64,000 bases of DNA from Salinibacterium hongtaonis (GTDB taxonomy: Bacteria; Actinomycetota; Actinomycetes; Actinomycetales; Microbacteriaceae). The DNA lies in NCBI RefSeq assembly GCF_003065485.1, contig NZ_CP026951.1:558001-622000 (forward strand). The letters are read 5' to 3'. Each line of letters starts with the position of its first letter. The stretch's first letter is position 1. Shown one piece after another: positions 29,809-38,284 of this stretch. Position numbers and translations under genes: made by a program. Under the pieces are notes generated by a model. The model saw nothing but the letters and a program-made list of their open reading frames with translations, ran no database searches and had not been told where the DNA came from.

Positions 29809-30162
29809 CTATTCGGCGGTTTCTTTCTCCTTCATCTCAAGCTCTATGAGAGCGACTCTTTCCGCGAGGATGCGCGTCTTGCTTTCAAGCTTCGTTAGCT
29901 CAGAACTGTGTTGCAAACAGACGAGAAAGAGAATCGCGATGCTCACGAAGAAAACAAGGTTGGTCGGCACCTCAATGCCAACGGCCGAGGCGGCCCAGAC
30001 CAAGGTTGAAGGAAACACTCCCGCGATTAGCGCCAGTAGACCGGCGACAAACCACCAGATGGCATGACGCTCGCGAAGCCGTCTTCGACGCAGCAGCTCC
30101 ACGACGACGATCAGAATGAGCAACGCCGATGCTATGCCGAAGATGTAACTGGCCGCGGTCAT
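29809..30162 (-). CDS. DUF2304 small membrane protein
   Basis: A 117-residue protein with three hydrophobic segments and a charged, helical C-terminus (LTKLESKTRILAERVALIE). DUF2304 proteins are regularly encoded beside a polyprenyl-phosphate sugar transferase of family 2 and are thought to assist it in the membrane. That is exactly the case here: its start overlaps the stop of the upstream glycosyltransferase by four bases (ATGA). Confidence 0.88.
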   Translation of the reverse strand: MTAASYIFGIASALLILIVVVELLRRRRLRERHAIWWFVAGLLALIAGVFPSTLVWAASAVGIEVPTNLVFFVSIAILFLVCLQHSSELTKLESKTRILAERVALIELEMKEKETAE

Positions 30163-30896
30163 GCGTTGCTCCCCGTGCGGTAGATCGACTTTGGTCGAAT
30201 GAAGGCGAATACAAGTGCCATGCTCGCTCTGCCGAGGTAGGCAGCCGCTTTGAACGGGTTATGCGAAGGAACTCCGCCGGCACGCGGGCGCATCGCAACG
30301 GGGATTTGGCGAATGACGAGACCAGACCGCGAGGCGATCACGAGAGCTTCGATCGTATCGCCGAGATATTCTGCGGGATAGTGCTCGGCAAACAGTGCGA
30401 CAGCGCGCGGCCCAGATGCTCGAAAACCAGAGGTGGTGTCGGTGAGGCGAGTACGCGAGGTTCGGCTCAGTATTGTTGCGAATACTTTCATCGCCCACTG
30501 GCGAGGTCCGCGGACCCGGTAATCGCCCTCGCCGGCAAAGCGGGCGCCCATCACGAGATCCGCGGAGTCGAGTGCCTCAAGGAGAGCAGGGACCCCGGCC
30601 GGATCATGCTGGCCGTCAGAGTCGACCTGCACAACATTGTCGAAGCCGTTTTCGAGGGCATAGCGAAAGCCAACCCTCATTGCGCCACCGACACCCAAGT
30701 TGAATGGAAGGGTGGCAACGAGGGCCCCGGCTTCGCGGGCGACCGCAGAAGTAGCGTCTCTTGACCCGTCGTCGACTACGAGCACGACGGTTCCCGGCAA
30801 CGTCTTCTTTACCTCGCGCACAACGTTTCCGACGGCTTCCTCTTCGTTAAATGCAGGCATGACGATGAGTGTGCGGCCGGTGAGAGAAGAAGACAC
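30159..30896 (-). CDS. Family 2 glycosyltransferase, polyprenyl-phosphate sugar synthase-like
   Basis: A 245-residue GT-A enzyme close to dolichol-phosphate mannosyltransferases: LIVMPAFNEEEAVGNV, VLVVDDGSRDAT, NLGVGGAMRVGFRYA, VQVDSDGQHDP and DTTSGFRAS. Such enzymes put one sugar from a nucleotide donor on polyprenyl phosphate at the inner face, feeding GT-C enzymes outside. The first candidate ATG (30902) lies only one base behind the -10 TAGAAT (30904-30909); the GTG at 30896 is 7 nt behind it and fits the leaderless pattern of this genome, so it was chosen. It forms an operon with the DUF2304 gene. Confidence 0.85.
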   Translation of the reverse strand: MSSSLTGRTLIVMPAFNEEEAVGNVVREVKKTLPGTVVLVVDDGSRDATSAVAREAGALVATLPFNLGVGGAMRVGFRYALENGFDNVVQVDSDGQHDPAGVPALLEALDSADLVMGARFAGEGDYRVRGPRQWAMKVFATILSRTSRTRLTDTTSGFRASGPRAVALFAEHYPAEYLGDTIEALVIASRSGLVIRQIPVAMRPRAGGVPSHNPFKAAAYLGRASMALVFAFIRPKSIYRTGSNA

Positions 30897-30909
30897 GCTC
30901 ATGATTCTA
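30897..30909 (-). promoter_or_regulatory. -10 box that decides the start of the polyprenyl-phosphate glycosyltransferase
   Basis: TAGAAT on the minus strand (30904-30909) is followed by seven bases and a GTG. An ATG just one base after the box cannot lie in the transcript if this is the -10 element. Confidence 0.5.
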
Positions 30910-30956
30910 CCGAGGTGAGGCTTCTCACTTAGTCAGTGACAGCATGCCCAGCCACA

Positions 30957-31877
30957 TCAGTAGGGGAGACCAAGAACGTGCCGGGTGAGAGTGCGCTTGC
31001 CGATCTTGTTATTTTTCGCGATGGCACCAGGGAGTTCTGTGAGTGCGTTGAGGCGTGACGTGACGTGGTTACGGGCTACTCGCGCTGCGCGGTTCCACCC
31101 AAGTTGGCGGCATGCAGCCGCCGCTTCGTAGAAAAGAGTGCGCTCTTGGCGAAACTTCGACCCATCCGGACCTGTAAGCGCCGAGACACTGCTCGAGTGG
31201 CGGCGATAGTTGAACACAATCTGGTCGTCGAGCACGAGGGTGCCACCCGCTTTCGCGATATCGAACAACATCGCCAGGTCTTGCACGACGTCGAGATCTG
31301 TGCGGAAGCCGGTAAGACGGCTCCTTCGCCAGACAAGCGAGGGAAAGTAGGTCCAGTTGCCGCGCAAGAGACTGACAGCAAGGTCTTGAGCCGAGAGCGT
31401 GCGGACCCCTGTGCCGCTAGGCCTGTACAGGGCCTTCACTCTGTCTGCGAGTGGTCTCGAGGGAGCACCGTTCTCATCTATTACGCTCACGCCAGGCTGA
31501 ATAATGTCCGCATCCGGATGCTCTGTGAACAGGGACTGCACGCGGCCGACGTAGCTCGGGAGCATCACATCGTCGCAGCCCATGATGACGACGAATTCAC
31601 TCCGGGCGAGCCTGACCCCCTTGTTGTAATTGCGACTCGGTCGCAGGTTCTGTTCATTGCGGATGTAAGTCACGCGGGGATCATCGATCGCCATTGCCCA
31701 TTCGCCCGGGGCGAGATCAGGATAGACATCATCAACAATTGTGAGTCGCCAGTTCGGGTCGTTCTGCGCGAGCACGCTAGACACCGCCTCGCGAAAGTGA
31801 TCGAAGCTGCCCCAAAACGGCATGATGATGTCTAGCGGCTGCGTGGAGCCAGATCGGTCGTTGTCCTGTGCGGTCAC
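30957..31877 (-). CDS. Family 2 glycosyltransferase
   Basis: A 306-residue GT-A enzyme. Motifs: IIMPFWGSFDHFREAVSSVL, LTIVDDVYPD, NLRPSRNYNKGVRLA, VIMGCDDVMLP, and SLVWRRSRL. A basic C-terminus follows. Starts considered: TTG at 31883 and GTG at 31877; the GTG is 8 nt behind the -10 TAGGCT (31886-31891) and was chosen. It is divergent from the first gmd gene with a 62-bp gap. Donor unknown; the neighbouring GDP-sugar genes make a GDP-deoxyhexose donor possible (inference). Confidence 0.85.
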   Translation of the reverse strand: MTAQDNDRSGSTQPLDIIMPFWGSFDHFREAVSSVLAQNDPNWRLTIVDDVYPDLAPGEWAMAIDDPRVTYIRNEQNLRPSRNYNKGVRLARSEFVVIMGCDDVMLPSYVGRVQSLFTEHPDADIIQPGVSVIDENGAPSRPLADRVKALYRPSGTGVRTLSAQDLAVSLLRGNWTYFPSLVWRRSRLTGFRTDLDVVQDLAMLFDIAKAGGTLVLDDQIVFNYRRHSSSVSALTGPDGSKFRQERTLFYEAAAACRQLGWNRAARVARNHVTSRLNALTELPGAIAKNNKIGKRTLTRHVLGLPY

Positions 31878-31939
31878 GGTCAACCAGCCTATCGCTGAGC
31901 AGAGCCGAGTCGGCTGAGTGGCTCAGGTAGACTCTCGCC
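31878..31939. promoter_or_regulatory. Divergent leaderless promoters of a glycosyltransferase and gmd
   Basis: Minus strand: TAGGCT (31886-31891) with an 8-nt gap to GTG. Plus strand: TAGACT (31928-31933) with a 6-nt gap to the gmd ATG at 31940. Neither start has a ribosome site. Confidence 0.55.
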
Positions 31940-32968
31940 ATGAGTAATCTCAGCCCCAAGCGAGCCATAATCACGGGGATAACGGGCCAAGATGGCAGCT
32001 ATCTGGCCGAGCTCCTTCTCTCAAAAGGCTATGAGGTTCACGGCTTCATTCGCCGCTCCTCAAGTTTTAACACGGGCCGTATCGATCACGTTTATCAAGA
32101 ACCGCACGCCCCCAACCACAACCTGATCTTGCATTTTGCCGACCTTACTGACGCGTCGCGTCTTGTAACCCTGCTCAATGAGATTCAGCCGGACGAGGTC
32201 TACAACCTTGCGGCGCAATCGCACGTGCGCGTGAGCTTCGATGAGCCGGAGTACACCGGCGATGTGACGGGGCTGGGTACTATCCGTCTACTCGAGGCCA
32301 TTCGCGCAGCTGGAGTGTCGCCGCGGTTCTACCAGGCTTCGAGCTCGGAGATGTTCGGGGCGACCCCTCCGCCGCAGAACGAGGAAACGCCGTTCTACCC
32401 AAGATCGCCGTATGGCGTCGCCAAGGTGTACTCCTATTGGATTACCCGTAATTATCGCGAGGCATATGGTCTTTTCGCGGTAAACGGAATCCTCTTCAAC
32501 CATGAGTCGCCGCGCCGCGGTGGAACATTCGTCACCCGCAAAATCACTCGTGCTGTCGCTCGCATTGCCGCAGGGCAACAGTCAGAGCTCTACATGGGCA
32601 ACCTCGACGCAGTGCGTGACTGGGGCTATGCCCCGGAGTATGTCGAGGCGATGTGGCGCATGCTTCAGCATGATGAACCTACCGATTATGTGGTTGCGAC
32701 GGGAACGGCGTACTCAGTGCGCGACTTCCTTCAGTTTTCTTTTGAGCACGTCGGTCTCGACTGGGAGAAATTCGTCAAGTTCGATGAGCGATATCTCCGC
32801 CCCACCGAGGTTGACTCCCTCATTGGCGATGCTTCGAAGGCCAAGGACAAACTCGGGTGGACCCCGAAGATTCTGACGCCCCGGCTTGCCCAGATCATGG
32901 TCGATGCAGATGTTGCCGCACTTGGTGTAGAGGGTTCGCGCTTTATCGACTCCGTAGTGACGGCATAA
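31940..32968 (+). CDS. gmd: GDP-mannose 4,6-dehydratase (first copy)
   Basis: A 342-residue enzyme of normal length that turns GDP-mannose into GDP-4-keto-6-deoxymannose using NADP. Classic Gmd segments: [72 protein letters not shown] (Tyr-x3-Lys) and [16 protein letters not shown]. It starts leaderless. The GDP-fucose-synthase-like gene follows after one base and then the PLP dehydratase, making a three-gene operon that should convert the product further. A second, different gmd lies 5 kb downstream. Confidence 0.96.
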   Translation: MSNLSPKRAIITGITGQDGSYLAELLLSKGYEVHGFIRRSSSFNTGRIDHVYQEPHAPNHNLILHFADLTDASRLVTLLNEIQPDEVYNLAAQSHVRVSFDEPEYTGDVTGLGTIRLLEAIRAAGVSPRFYQASSSEMFGATPPPQNEETPFYPRSPYGVAKVYSYWITRNYREAYGLFAVNGILFNHESPRRGGTFVTRKITRAVARIAAGQQSELYMGNLDAVRDWGYAPEYVEAMWRMLQHDEPTDYVVATGTAYSVRDFLQFSFEHVGLDWEKFVKFDERYLRPTEVDSLIGDASKAKDKLGWTPKILTPRLAQIMVDADVAALGVEGSRFIDSVVTA

Positions 32969-32969
32969 C

Positions 32970-33914
32970 GTGCGCGTTCTTGTCACGGGGGCTGCGGGCA
33001 TGCTGGGGTCCAGCATCGTTGAGCAATGGGCCCGGCAGCGCCCGGACGACGAGGTGGTTCGATTCACCCGCAGTACCGTCGACTTGCTCAACGCTAATGC
33101 CACACGGGCGGCAATCAATGCCGCGAGACCGGATGCAATCATTCACGCAGCGGCTCGCGTTGCCGGTATCACCGAGAAGCTAGCAAAGCCGGCAACTTTC
33201 TTGCGCGAGAATCTCCAGATAGATGGAAGCGTGATCTCCGCCGCCATCGACCTCGAAGTGCCTGAGCTGCTCTACATTTCGAGCGGCGCGATTTACCCGG
33301 CTGGCATGCGCCAGCCGCTAGTAGAAGAAGACATTCTGGCAGGGGAACTCGAACCAGCAAACGAGGGTTACGCCCTCGCCAAGATAACGGGCGCCAAGCT
33401 CTGTGAGTACGCCAGCACGCAGTATGGGTTTGCCTACCGTGCCGCTGTCCCCAGTAACCTCTATGGCCCGGGGGACGACTTTAGCCCGGGTCGCGCCCAC
33501 CTGGTCGCATCAACTATCGCTAAGGCCCACGCTGCTGTGGCTGCTGGGGATGACACTATTTCAGTGTGGGGCGATGGAACCGCTCGTCGCGAATTCACCT
33601 ATGCACCGGATCTCGCTTCGTGGCTCGTGGGACAGATTGGCTCGCTCGCGGAATGGCCGTCTCTTCTCAACCTCGGAGTCGGTGTCGACCACAGCATCCG
33701 TGACTACTATGACGCTGCGGCCCGTGTAGTCGGATTCGACGGGGAGTTCGACTATGACGTCACCAAACCCGCGGGCGTGATGCAACGACTTCTCGACTCG
33801 AGCCGTGCTCGCAAACTCGGTTGGAACCCCTCTACTACCCTCGACGAGGGATATGCGGCATGCTACGCCGCCTACCTCGCCACGCCCGCCTCGAACGAAA
33901 GACATGCACGATGA
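32970..33914 (+). CDS. GDP-fucose-synthase-like reductase/epimerase (ColC/Fcl family)
   Basis: A 314-residue short-chain dehydrogenase. VTGAAGMLGSSIV binds the cofactor; Tyr134-x3-Lys138 (GYALAKI) is the reductase pair; AAARVAGI and SNLYGPGDDFSPGRAHLV match GDP-L-fucose synthase, including the histidine used in epimerisation. The epimerase cysteine of that enzyme (in SSCIYP) is replaced: residues 104-110 read SSGAIYP. Gmd precedes it by one base and the ColD-like gene overlaps its stop, so the substrate is probably a GDP-4-keto sugar made by them. Whether it inverts C5 or only reduces C4 is open. Confidence 0.82.
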   Translation: MRVLVTGAAGMLGSSIVEQWARQRPDDEVVRFTRSTVDLLNANATRAAINAARPDAIIHAAARVAGITEKLAKPATFLRENLQIDGSVISAAIDLEVPELLYISSGAIYPAGMRQPLVEEDILAGELEPANEGYALAKITGAKLCEYASTQYGFAYRAAVPSNLYGPGDDFSPGRAHLVASTIAKAHAAVAAGDDTISVWGDGTARREFTYAPDLASWLVGQIGSLAEWPSLLNLGVGVDHSIRDYYDAAARVVGFDGEFDYDVTKPAGVMQRLLDSSRARKLGWNPSTTLDEGYAACYAAYLATPASNERHAR

Positions 33915-35095
33915 ACTCACCGGTCGAATCAGCCTTCCCTCTCGCGACATCATCGTGGGACGACGCTGAATACGGGGCAATTCAAAAGGTTGTAACTAGC
34001 GGACGATTCACGATGGGCCCGCTGGTCAAGCAGTTCGAGGCAGGGTTTGCCGCCCAGTTCGGCGCAGAATACGGCGTGATGGTCAATTCGGGGAGCAGCG
34101 CGAATCTACTTGCCGTCGCCGCCGCCGTTATCGATCCTCGCTTCGACCTGAATCCCGGCGACGAAGTTCTCGTCCCCGCAGTTTCGTGGGCGACGACCTA
34201 TTACCCGCTGAGTCAGTACGGCTTGAAGCTGCGCTTCGTTGACATCGACATCGACACCCTCAATATGGATCTCGATCTTGCCGAGGCGGCAATCGGACCG
34301 AAGACCAAAGCGATCTTCGCCGTCAACCTTTTGGGGAACCCGAACGATTTCGCCCGTCTCGCAGCTCTTGCAAAGAAGCACAGTCTCGTGCTGCTTGAAG
34401 ACAACTGCGAGTCCCTCGGAGCCCGTGACAACGACACCTGGGCCGGGACTGCGGGCCTCATGGGTACATTCAGCGCCTTTTTCTCGCACCACATCTCGAC
34501 GATGGAAGGGGGCGTAATCCTCACCGACGACGAGCAGCTCTACCAGGAGTTGATCTCGTTGCGCGCCCACGGGTGGACGCGTGAGCTACCGCAGAAGAAC
34601 TTCGTGCACGATAAGTCAGGCGACAAGTTCGATGATCTGTTTCGGTTTGTCCTCCCGGGTTATAACGTGCGCCCGCTCGAAATGTCTGGCGCTATCGGCA
34701 TCGAGCAGCTCTCCAAGATTCCGTCGCTGGTCGAGGGGCGTCGCAAGAACGCCAAGTACTTCCAGCAAAAGTTCGCTGGCCTCGAGACGGTCCGGTTGCA
34801 GCGTGAAACTGGAGAAAGCAGCTGGTTTGGATTCTCGCTCGTGCTCGAGGAAAGCCTGGCAGGCCGTCGCGGAGAAGTGGCTAAGGCGTTAGAAGCCGCA
34901 GGGGTTGAAGCGCGGCCCATCGTTGCCGGCAACTTCGCCCGGAATCCCGTCATGAGCTATCTCGACGCCACAGTTCCTGACGAGCTGCCCGCGGCGGACA
35001 AGATCCACGTCGACGGTCTGTTCGTCGGCAACCACCACTATCCCGTCGAGTCAGGGATCGATCACGTCTTCGACGTTCTCTCCTCACTGAGCTAG
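33911..35095 (+). CDS. PLP-dependent sugar 3-dehydratase, ColD-like (DegT/DnrJ family with His for Lys)
   Basis: A 394-residue protein with the DegT/DnrJ/EryC1 fold: NSGSSANLLA (phosphate cup), PAVSWATTYYPL, EDNCESLGA (pyridine-N aspartate/asparagine region). In aminotransferases of this fold the next block has the PLP lysine before an EGG; here it is FSAFFSHHISTMEGG, with His193 at the lysine position. That change is the hallmark of ColD and of CDP-sugar E1, which remove the C3 hydroxyl. The cysteines needed for the iron-sulfur cluster of E1 are absent, so ColD (GDP-4-keto-6-deoxymannose 3-dehydratase) fits best. Start overlaps the upstream stop (ATGA). The GDP substrate is inferred from the operon. 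Confidence 0.8.
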   Translation: MNSPVESAFPLATSSWDDAEYGAIQKVVTSGRFTMGPLVKQFEAGFAAQFGAEYGVMVNSGSSANLLAVAAAVIDPRFDLNPGDEVLVPAVSWATTYYPLSQYGLKLRFVDIDIDTLNMDLDLAEAAIGPKTKAIFAVNLLGNPNDFARLAALAKKHSLVLLEDNCESLGARDNDTWAGTAGLMGTFSAFFSHHISTMEGGVILTDDEQLYQELISLRAHGWTRELPQKNFVHDKSGDKFDDLFRFVLPGYNVRPLEMSGAIGIEQLSKIPSLVEGRRKNAKYFQQKFAGLETVRLQRETGESSWFGFSLVLEESLAGRRGEVAKALEAAGVEARPIVAGNFARNPVMSYLDATVPDELPAADKIHVDGLFVGNHHYPVESGIDHVFDVLSSLS

Positions 35096-36187
35096 TAGGC
35101 TGCCGAGAGACTTGCGGAATGAGTCCAGAGTCTCTTCGGCGACCTTTTCCCACGAGAACTGTGCCGACCTCTCGTAGCCAAGCGTGGTCAGTTCACTCTG
35201 TCGTGCGGGATTGGCCGAGAGTTCGCGAACCGCGCGGGCGAGATCGGTGGGGTCGCCTGCGATGAAGTAATCGGCGGCATTTGCGCCAACCTCGCGGAAC
35301 ACCTCAGTATCAGCGAGGATGACGGGGAGCCCGATGGCCATCGCTTCCAAGGTTGGCAGCGAAAATCCGGTTGCCAGGGTGGAATCAATCAAGGCCGTCG
35401 CCGTCGAGAAAAGGTGCGCCAGTTCTTCACTCGGCACCCACGATCTAAGCTCGACCGAACCCTCAAGCCCAAGGTCGCGCACCAGCGGAATCAACGGATC
35501 GTCGCCATGGCTGCCGGTAATGACGAGGTGCGGGCGGTCTCGGGGTGCGAGTTCCGACCAAGCGCGGACTACCGTCTCGAAGTTCTTGTAGGGGCTCCGC
35601 TGACCGATCGCAAGAAAGAGGTCAGGCTGTCGCGCGTTCTCCGACACGACGCTATCGCCAGTGCGGCCTGCAAGAGGAATCACGTCGATACGGTCGTTGG
35701 GGAACTTCAAGTACTTGCGAATCATGGACGCGGAGTACTCGCTAATTGTTATCAGCCGCGCGGCTCCTGCGGCGCCGCGTTTTTCCATCCATTTGACGGG
35801 TTCAGTGAACAACTTGGTCTGCATTAGCTCGGGGTGAGAGAAATACAGCAGATCATGAATCGAGATAACGACAGGAATGTTCGATCGCAGAGGACCAAAC
35901 ATCGCAGGGCCGTGAATGAGGTCAGCGCCCGCCTTCTTTGCCGCCGTCGATACGCTAAAGAGCTCACCGCGGGCCCAACTCAGCCGGTTCTCACCGCTAA
36001 TTCCGGAGTTGATAACGGGGCCGGGGAACCACGAGGTGTCTTTTTTCGCCAGTTCAGAGCTCACATACCCGACAAACTCGAACTCGGTGTCGAGTTCGCC
36101 GATGTGCCGGTAGAGCTCGCGGGCGTATATCTCGATGCCGCCCTTGGTTCCCGTGGACTGAAGGAGATTGACGAAGACGAGAGGCAT
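35084..36187 (-). CDS. Family 4 glycosyltransferase
   Basis: A 367-residue GT-B enzyme. TGTKGGIEIYARELYRHI at the N-terminus, SIHDLLYFSHPEL, ITISEYSASMI, then AIGQRSPYKNFETVV and the E-x7-E-like region TGFSLPTLEAMAIGLPVI in which the first glutamate is replaced by threonine/glycine. It starts leaderless (TAGCAT, 6 nt). Its last 12 bp overlap the 3-prime end of the convergent ColD-like gene. Probable role: adding a deoxysugar to the surface glycan; donor not determinable. Confidence 0.85.
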   Translation of the reverse strand: MPLVFVNLLQSTGTKGGIEIYARELYRHIGELDTEFEFVGYVSSELAKKDTSWFPGPVINSGISGENRLSWARGELFSVSTAAKKAGADLIHGPAMFGPLRSNIPVVISIHDLLYFSHPELMQTKLFTEPVKWMEKRGAAGAARLITISEYSASMIRKYLKFPNDRIDVIPLAGRTGDSVVSENARQPDLFLAIGQRSPYKNFETVVRAWSELAPRDRPHLVITGSHGDDPLIPLVRDLGLEGSVELRSWVPSEELAHLFSTATALIDSTLATGFSLPTLEAMAIGLPVILADTEVFREVGANAADYFIAGDPTDLARAVRELSANPARQSELTTLGYERSAQFSWEKVAEETLDSFRKSLGSLLAQ

Positions 36188-36238
36188 GCAGCAATGCTAG
36201 CCGCGGCGGCTTTATGCGCTCGCCGCTAGGCTCGCTGT
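36188..36238. promoter_or_regulatory. Divergent leaderless promoters of two glycosyltransferases
   Basis: Minus strand: TAGCAT (36194-36199), six bases, ATG at 36187. Plus strand: TAGGCT (36227-36232), six bases, GTG at 36239. The whole gap is 51 bp and has no ribosome site on either side. Confidence 0.6.
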
Positions 36239-37213
36239 GTGACGACAATCTCGGTTGCGCTGTGCACTTACAACGGTGCTCGCTACATAGAAGAACAGCT
36301 TCGAAGCATTGTGAGCCAGTCGGTGGCGCCATCGGAAATCATCATTTCTGACGACGGATCAACTGATTCCACGCTTGACGTGATTCGTGGTTTTCTGCAG
36401 GAGTACGACACCGGGTCAACGGCAATAACAATTCTCGGCGGTGCCGCCAACGTGGGAGTTACCGCCAACTTCCAGCGTGCGATTGAGGCAAGTAGCGGAG
36501 ACCTGGTTGTGCTGTGTGATCAGGATGATGTGTGGCACGTAAACCGGATTGAGAAGGCCATCTCGTCATTCGATAGTAGGCCTGCCCTCTTGCTGCAACA
36601 CAGCGACGCAAGGCTGATCGACGACGAAGGTGAACCTCTCGGCCTGAGCCTCCTCGACGCACTCTCGGCGTCACGTGAAGAACGCGCGGCGATAAACGGC
36701 CCGCGGCCTTTAGGCGCCTTTATTCGCCGAAACCTGGCCACGGGAGCAACTGTGGCATTTCGGAGGTCGCTTCTTGAGTGGGCGCTGCCGTTTCCCTCCA
36801 ACTGGGTGCACGACGAATGGCTGGCCGTGATCGCTGCAGCTCTGGGTGAAGTGGAGCTGCTGGACGCCGAGCTGGTTGATTACCGTCAGCATGGCAACAA
36901 CCAGATCGGCGTGCGAAAGCCGACGCTGCGGTACCGACTTGGTCGGATGCTGGAGCCACGCGGAACCCGCTACGTGACGCTCGCGTCGCGCTCAGCAACT
37001 TTGGCCGACCGCCTAGAAACGTTGCCGGTCGACGATTATGCCCTTGAATTAGCTCGGAATCGAGCGCGCTTCGACGCCATGCGCGCTACCCTCTCGCCCC
37101 ATCGGGTGTGTCGACTGCGAACTGTGTTGCGGGAGTATCGGGCGGGATCGTATGCGGCGCTTGCAAGTCAAGGGAACCTCGACGTCGCACGAGACCTCCT
37201 GCAGCCTGCGTGA
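36239..37213 (+). CDS. Family 2 glycosyltransferase, rhamnosyltransferase-like
   Basis: A 324-residue GT-A enzyme with [70 protein letters not shown], and [10 protein letters not shown]. The CDQDDVWxxxRI pattern is common in bacterial rhamnosyltransferase-type family 2 enzymes. A helical C-terminal extension of about 90 residues follows. It starts leaderless with GTG. The second gmd gene lies 67 bp downstream on the same strand and may be cotranscribed. Confidence 0.87.
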   Translation: MTTISVALCTYNGARYIEEQLRSIVSQSVAPSEIIISDDGSTDSTLDVIRGFLQEYDTGSTAITILGGAANVGVTANFQRAIEASSGDLVVLCDQDDVWHVNRIEKAISSFDSRPALLLQHSDARLIDDEGEPLGLSLLDALSASREERAAINGPRPLGAFIRRNLATGATVAFRRSLLEWALPFPSNWVHDEWLAVIAAALGEVELLDAELVDYRQHGNNQIGVRKPTLRYRLGRMLEPRGTRYVTLASRSATLADRLETLPVDDYALELARNRARFDAMRATLSPHRVCRLRTVLREYRAGSYAALASQGNLDVARDLLQPA

Positions 37214-37280
37214 GCTTTTGTCGTCTCGCCGGGCGATAGAGTTAGGCGACTCGAACCGCCCTCAGCACAAGGACAGCAAT

Positions 37281-38264
37281 ATGAAGCGCGCGCTCATCAC
37301 AGGAATAACCGGTCAGGATGGCCTCTACCTGGGGGAGCTGCTGATCTCTAAGGGTTACGAGGTCTACGGACTGGTGCGGGGGCAGAATAATCCCAAGCTC
37401 GATGTGGTTCGCCGGGTACTGCCTGAGGCAAAGCTCATATTCGGTGACCTCACTGACCCGTCGAGCCTGACTAGGACGCTCAACGAGGCCCGACCGGACG
37501 AGGTTTACAACCTGGGTGCCATTTCGTTCGTCGCCTACTCGTGGGAGAACGCGGGGATAACCAGCGATGTGACAGGCAAGGGAGCGTTCAACCTGCTCGA
37601 GGCCACGCGGCTGTACGCGGGCGACAACCCCGCATCAGTTCGTTTTTATCAGGCCTCGAGCTCCGAGATGTTCGGGAAGGTGCAGGAGGTGCCGCAGCGC
37701 GAGTCAACCTTGTTGTGGCCGCGCTCGCCGTACGGCGTTGCAAAGGTATTCGCTCACTACATGACCATCAACTACCGCGAGTCATATGGCATGCATGCGT
37801 CGTCTGGAGTGCTCTTCAACCATGAGTCCCCGCGCAGAGGGCCCGAGTTTGTGACCCGTAAGATCACGCGTGCCGTCGCCCGTATATCGCTTGGGTTGCA
37901 GGAGACGGTTGCGCTGGGCAACCTCGATGCCAGCCGCGATTGGGGGTTCGCCGGCGACTACGTCGAAGCGATGTGGCTAATGCTCCAGCAGGATGTGGCC
38001 GACGACTATGTCATTGCTACCGGCGAGACGCACACTATCCGCGAGCTACTTGATGTCGCTTTTGCGCACGTCGGTATAACCGACTGGCAAAAGTATGTGA
38101 CCCAGGACGAGCGATTCATGCGCCCCGCAGAAGTCGACCTCCTCATTGGTGATCCGGAGAAAGCGCGTTCGGCTCTGGGATGGACTCCGCGGGTGGACTT
38201 CAAGCAACTCGTAGAGATGATGGTCGACGCCGACCTCGATGAGCAGCGCTCGCTAGCGCGTTAA
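37281..38264 (+). CDS. gmd: GDP-mannose 4,6-dehydratase (second, divergent copy)
   Basis: A 327-residue Gmd-family protein: [33 protein letters not shown] (where the first copy has [10 protein letters not shown]), [23 protein letters not shown] (Tyr-x3-Lys), [16 protein letters not shown]. The early region after the Rossmann motif ([15 protein letters not shown]) is shorter than in the canonical copy at 31940, which has the [11 protein letters not shown] loop. Fold and active site are intact, so it should be a sugar-nucleotide 4,6-dehydratase, probably on GDP-mannose. AAGGACAG precedes the ATG. Why two copies exist is not clear from the sequence. Confidence 0.88.
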   Translation: MKRALITGITGQDGLYLGELLISKGYEVYGLVRGQNNPKLDVVRRVLPEAKLIFGDLTDPSSLTRTLNEARPDEVYNLGAISFVAYSWENAGITSDVTGKGAFNLLEATRLYAGDNPASVRFYQASSSEMFGKVQEVPQRESTLLWPRSPYGVAKVFAHYMTINYRESYGMHASSGVLFNHESPRRGPEFVTRKITRAVARISLGLQETVALGNLDASRDWGFAGDYVEAMWLMLQQDVADDYVIATGETHTIRELLDVAFAHVGITDWQKYVTQDERFMRPAEVDLLIGDPEKARSALGWTPRVDFKQLVEMMVDADLDEQRSLAR

Positions 38265-38284
38265 GTCGCTTGGTGCGTTGCTAT

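Noticed and set aside
31877-31883. TTG start six bases upstream for the family 2 glycosyltransferase
   Set aside because: The TTG lies two bases after the -10 box, too close to be transcribed if that box is used; the GTG at 31877 fits better.
33911-35095. Reading the PLP protein as a GDP-perosamine-type aminotransferase
   Set aside because: The lysine needed for transamination is replaced by histidine in FSHHISTMEGG, and an amino sugar function would need it.
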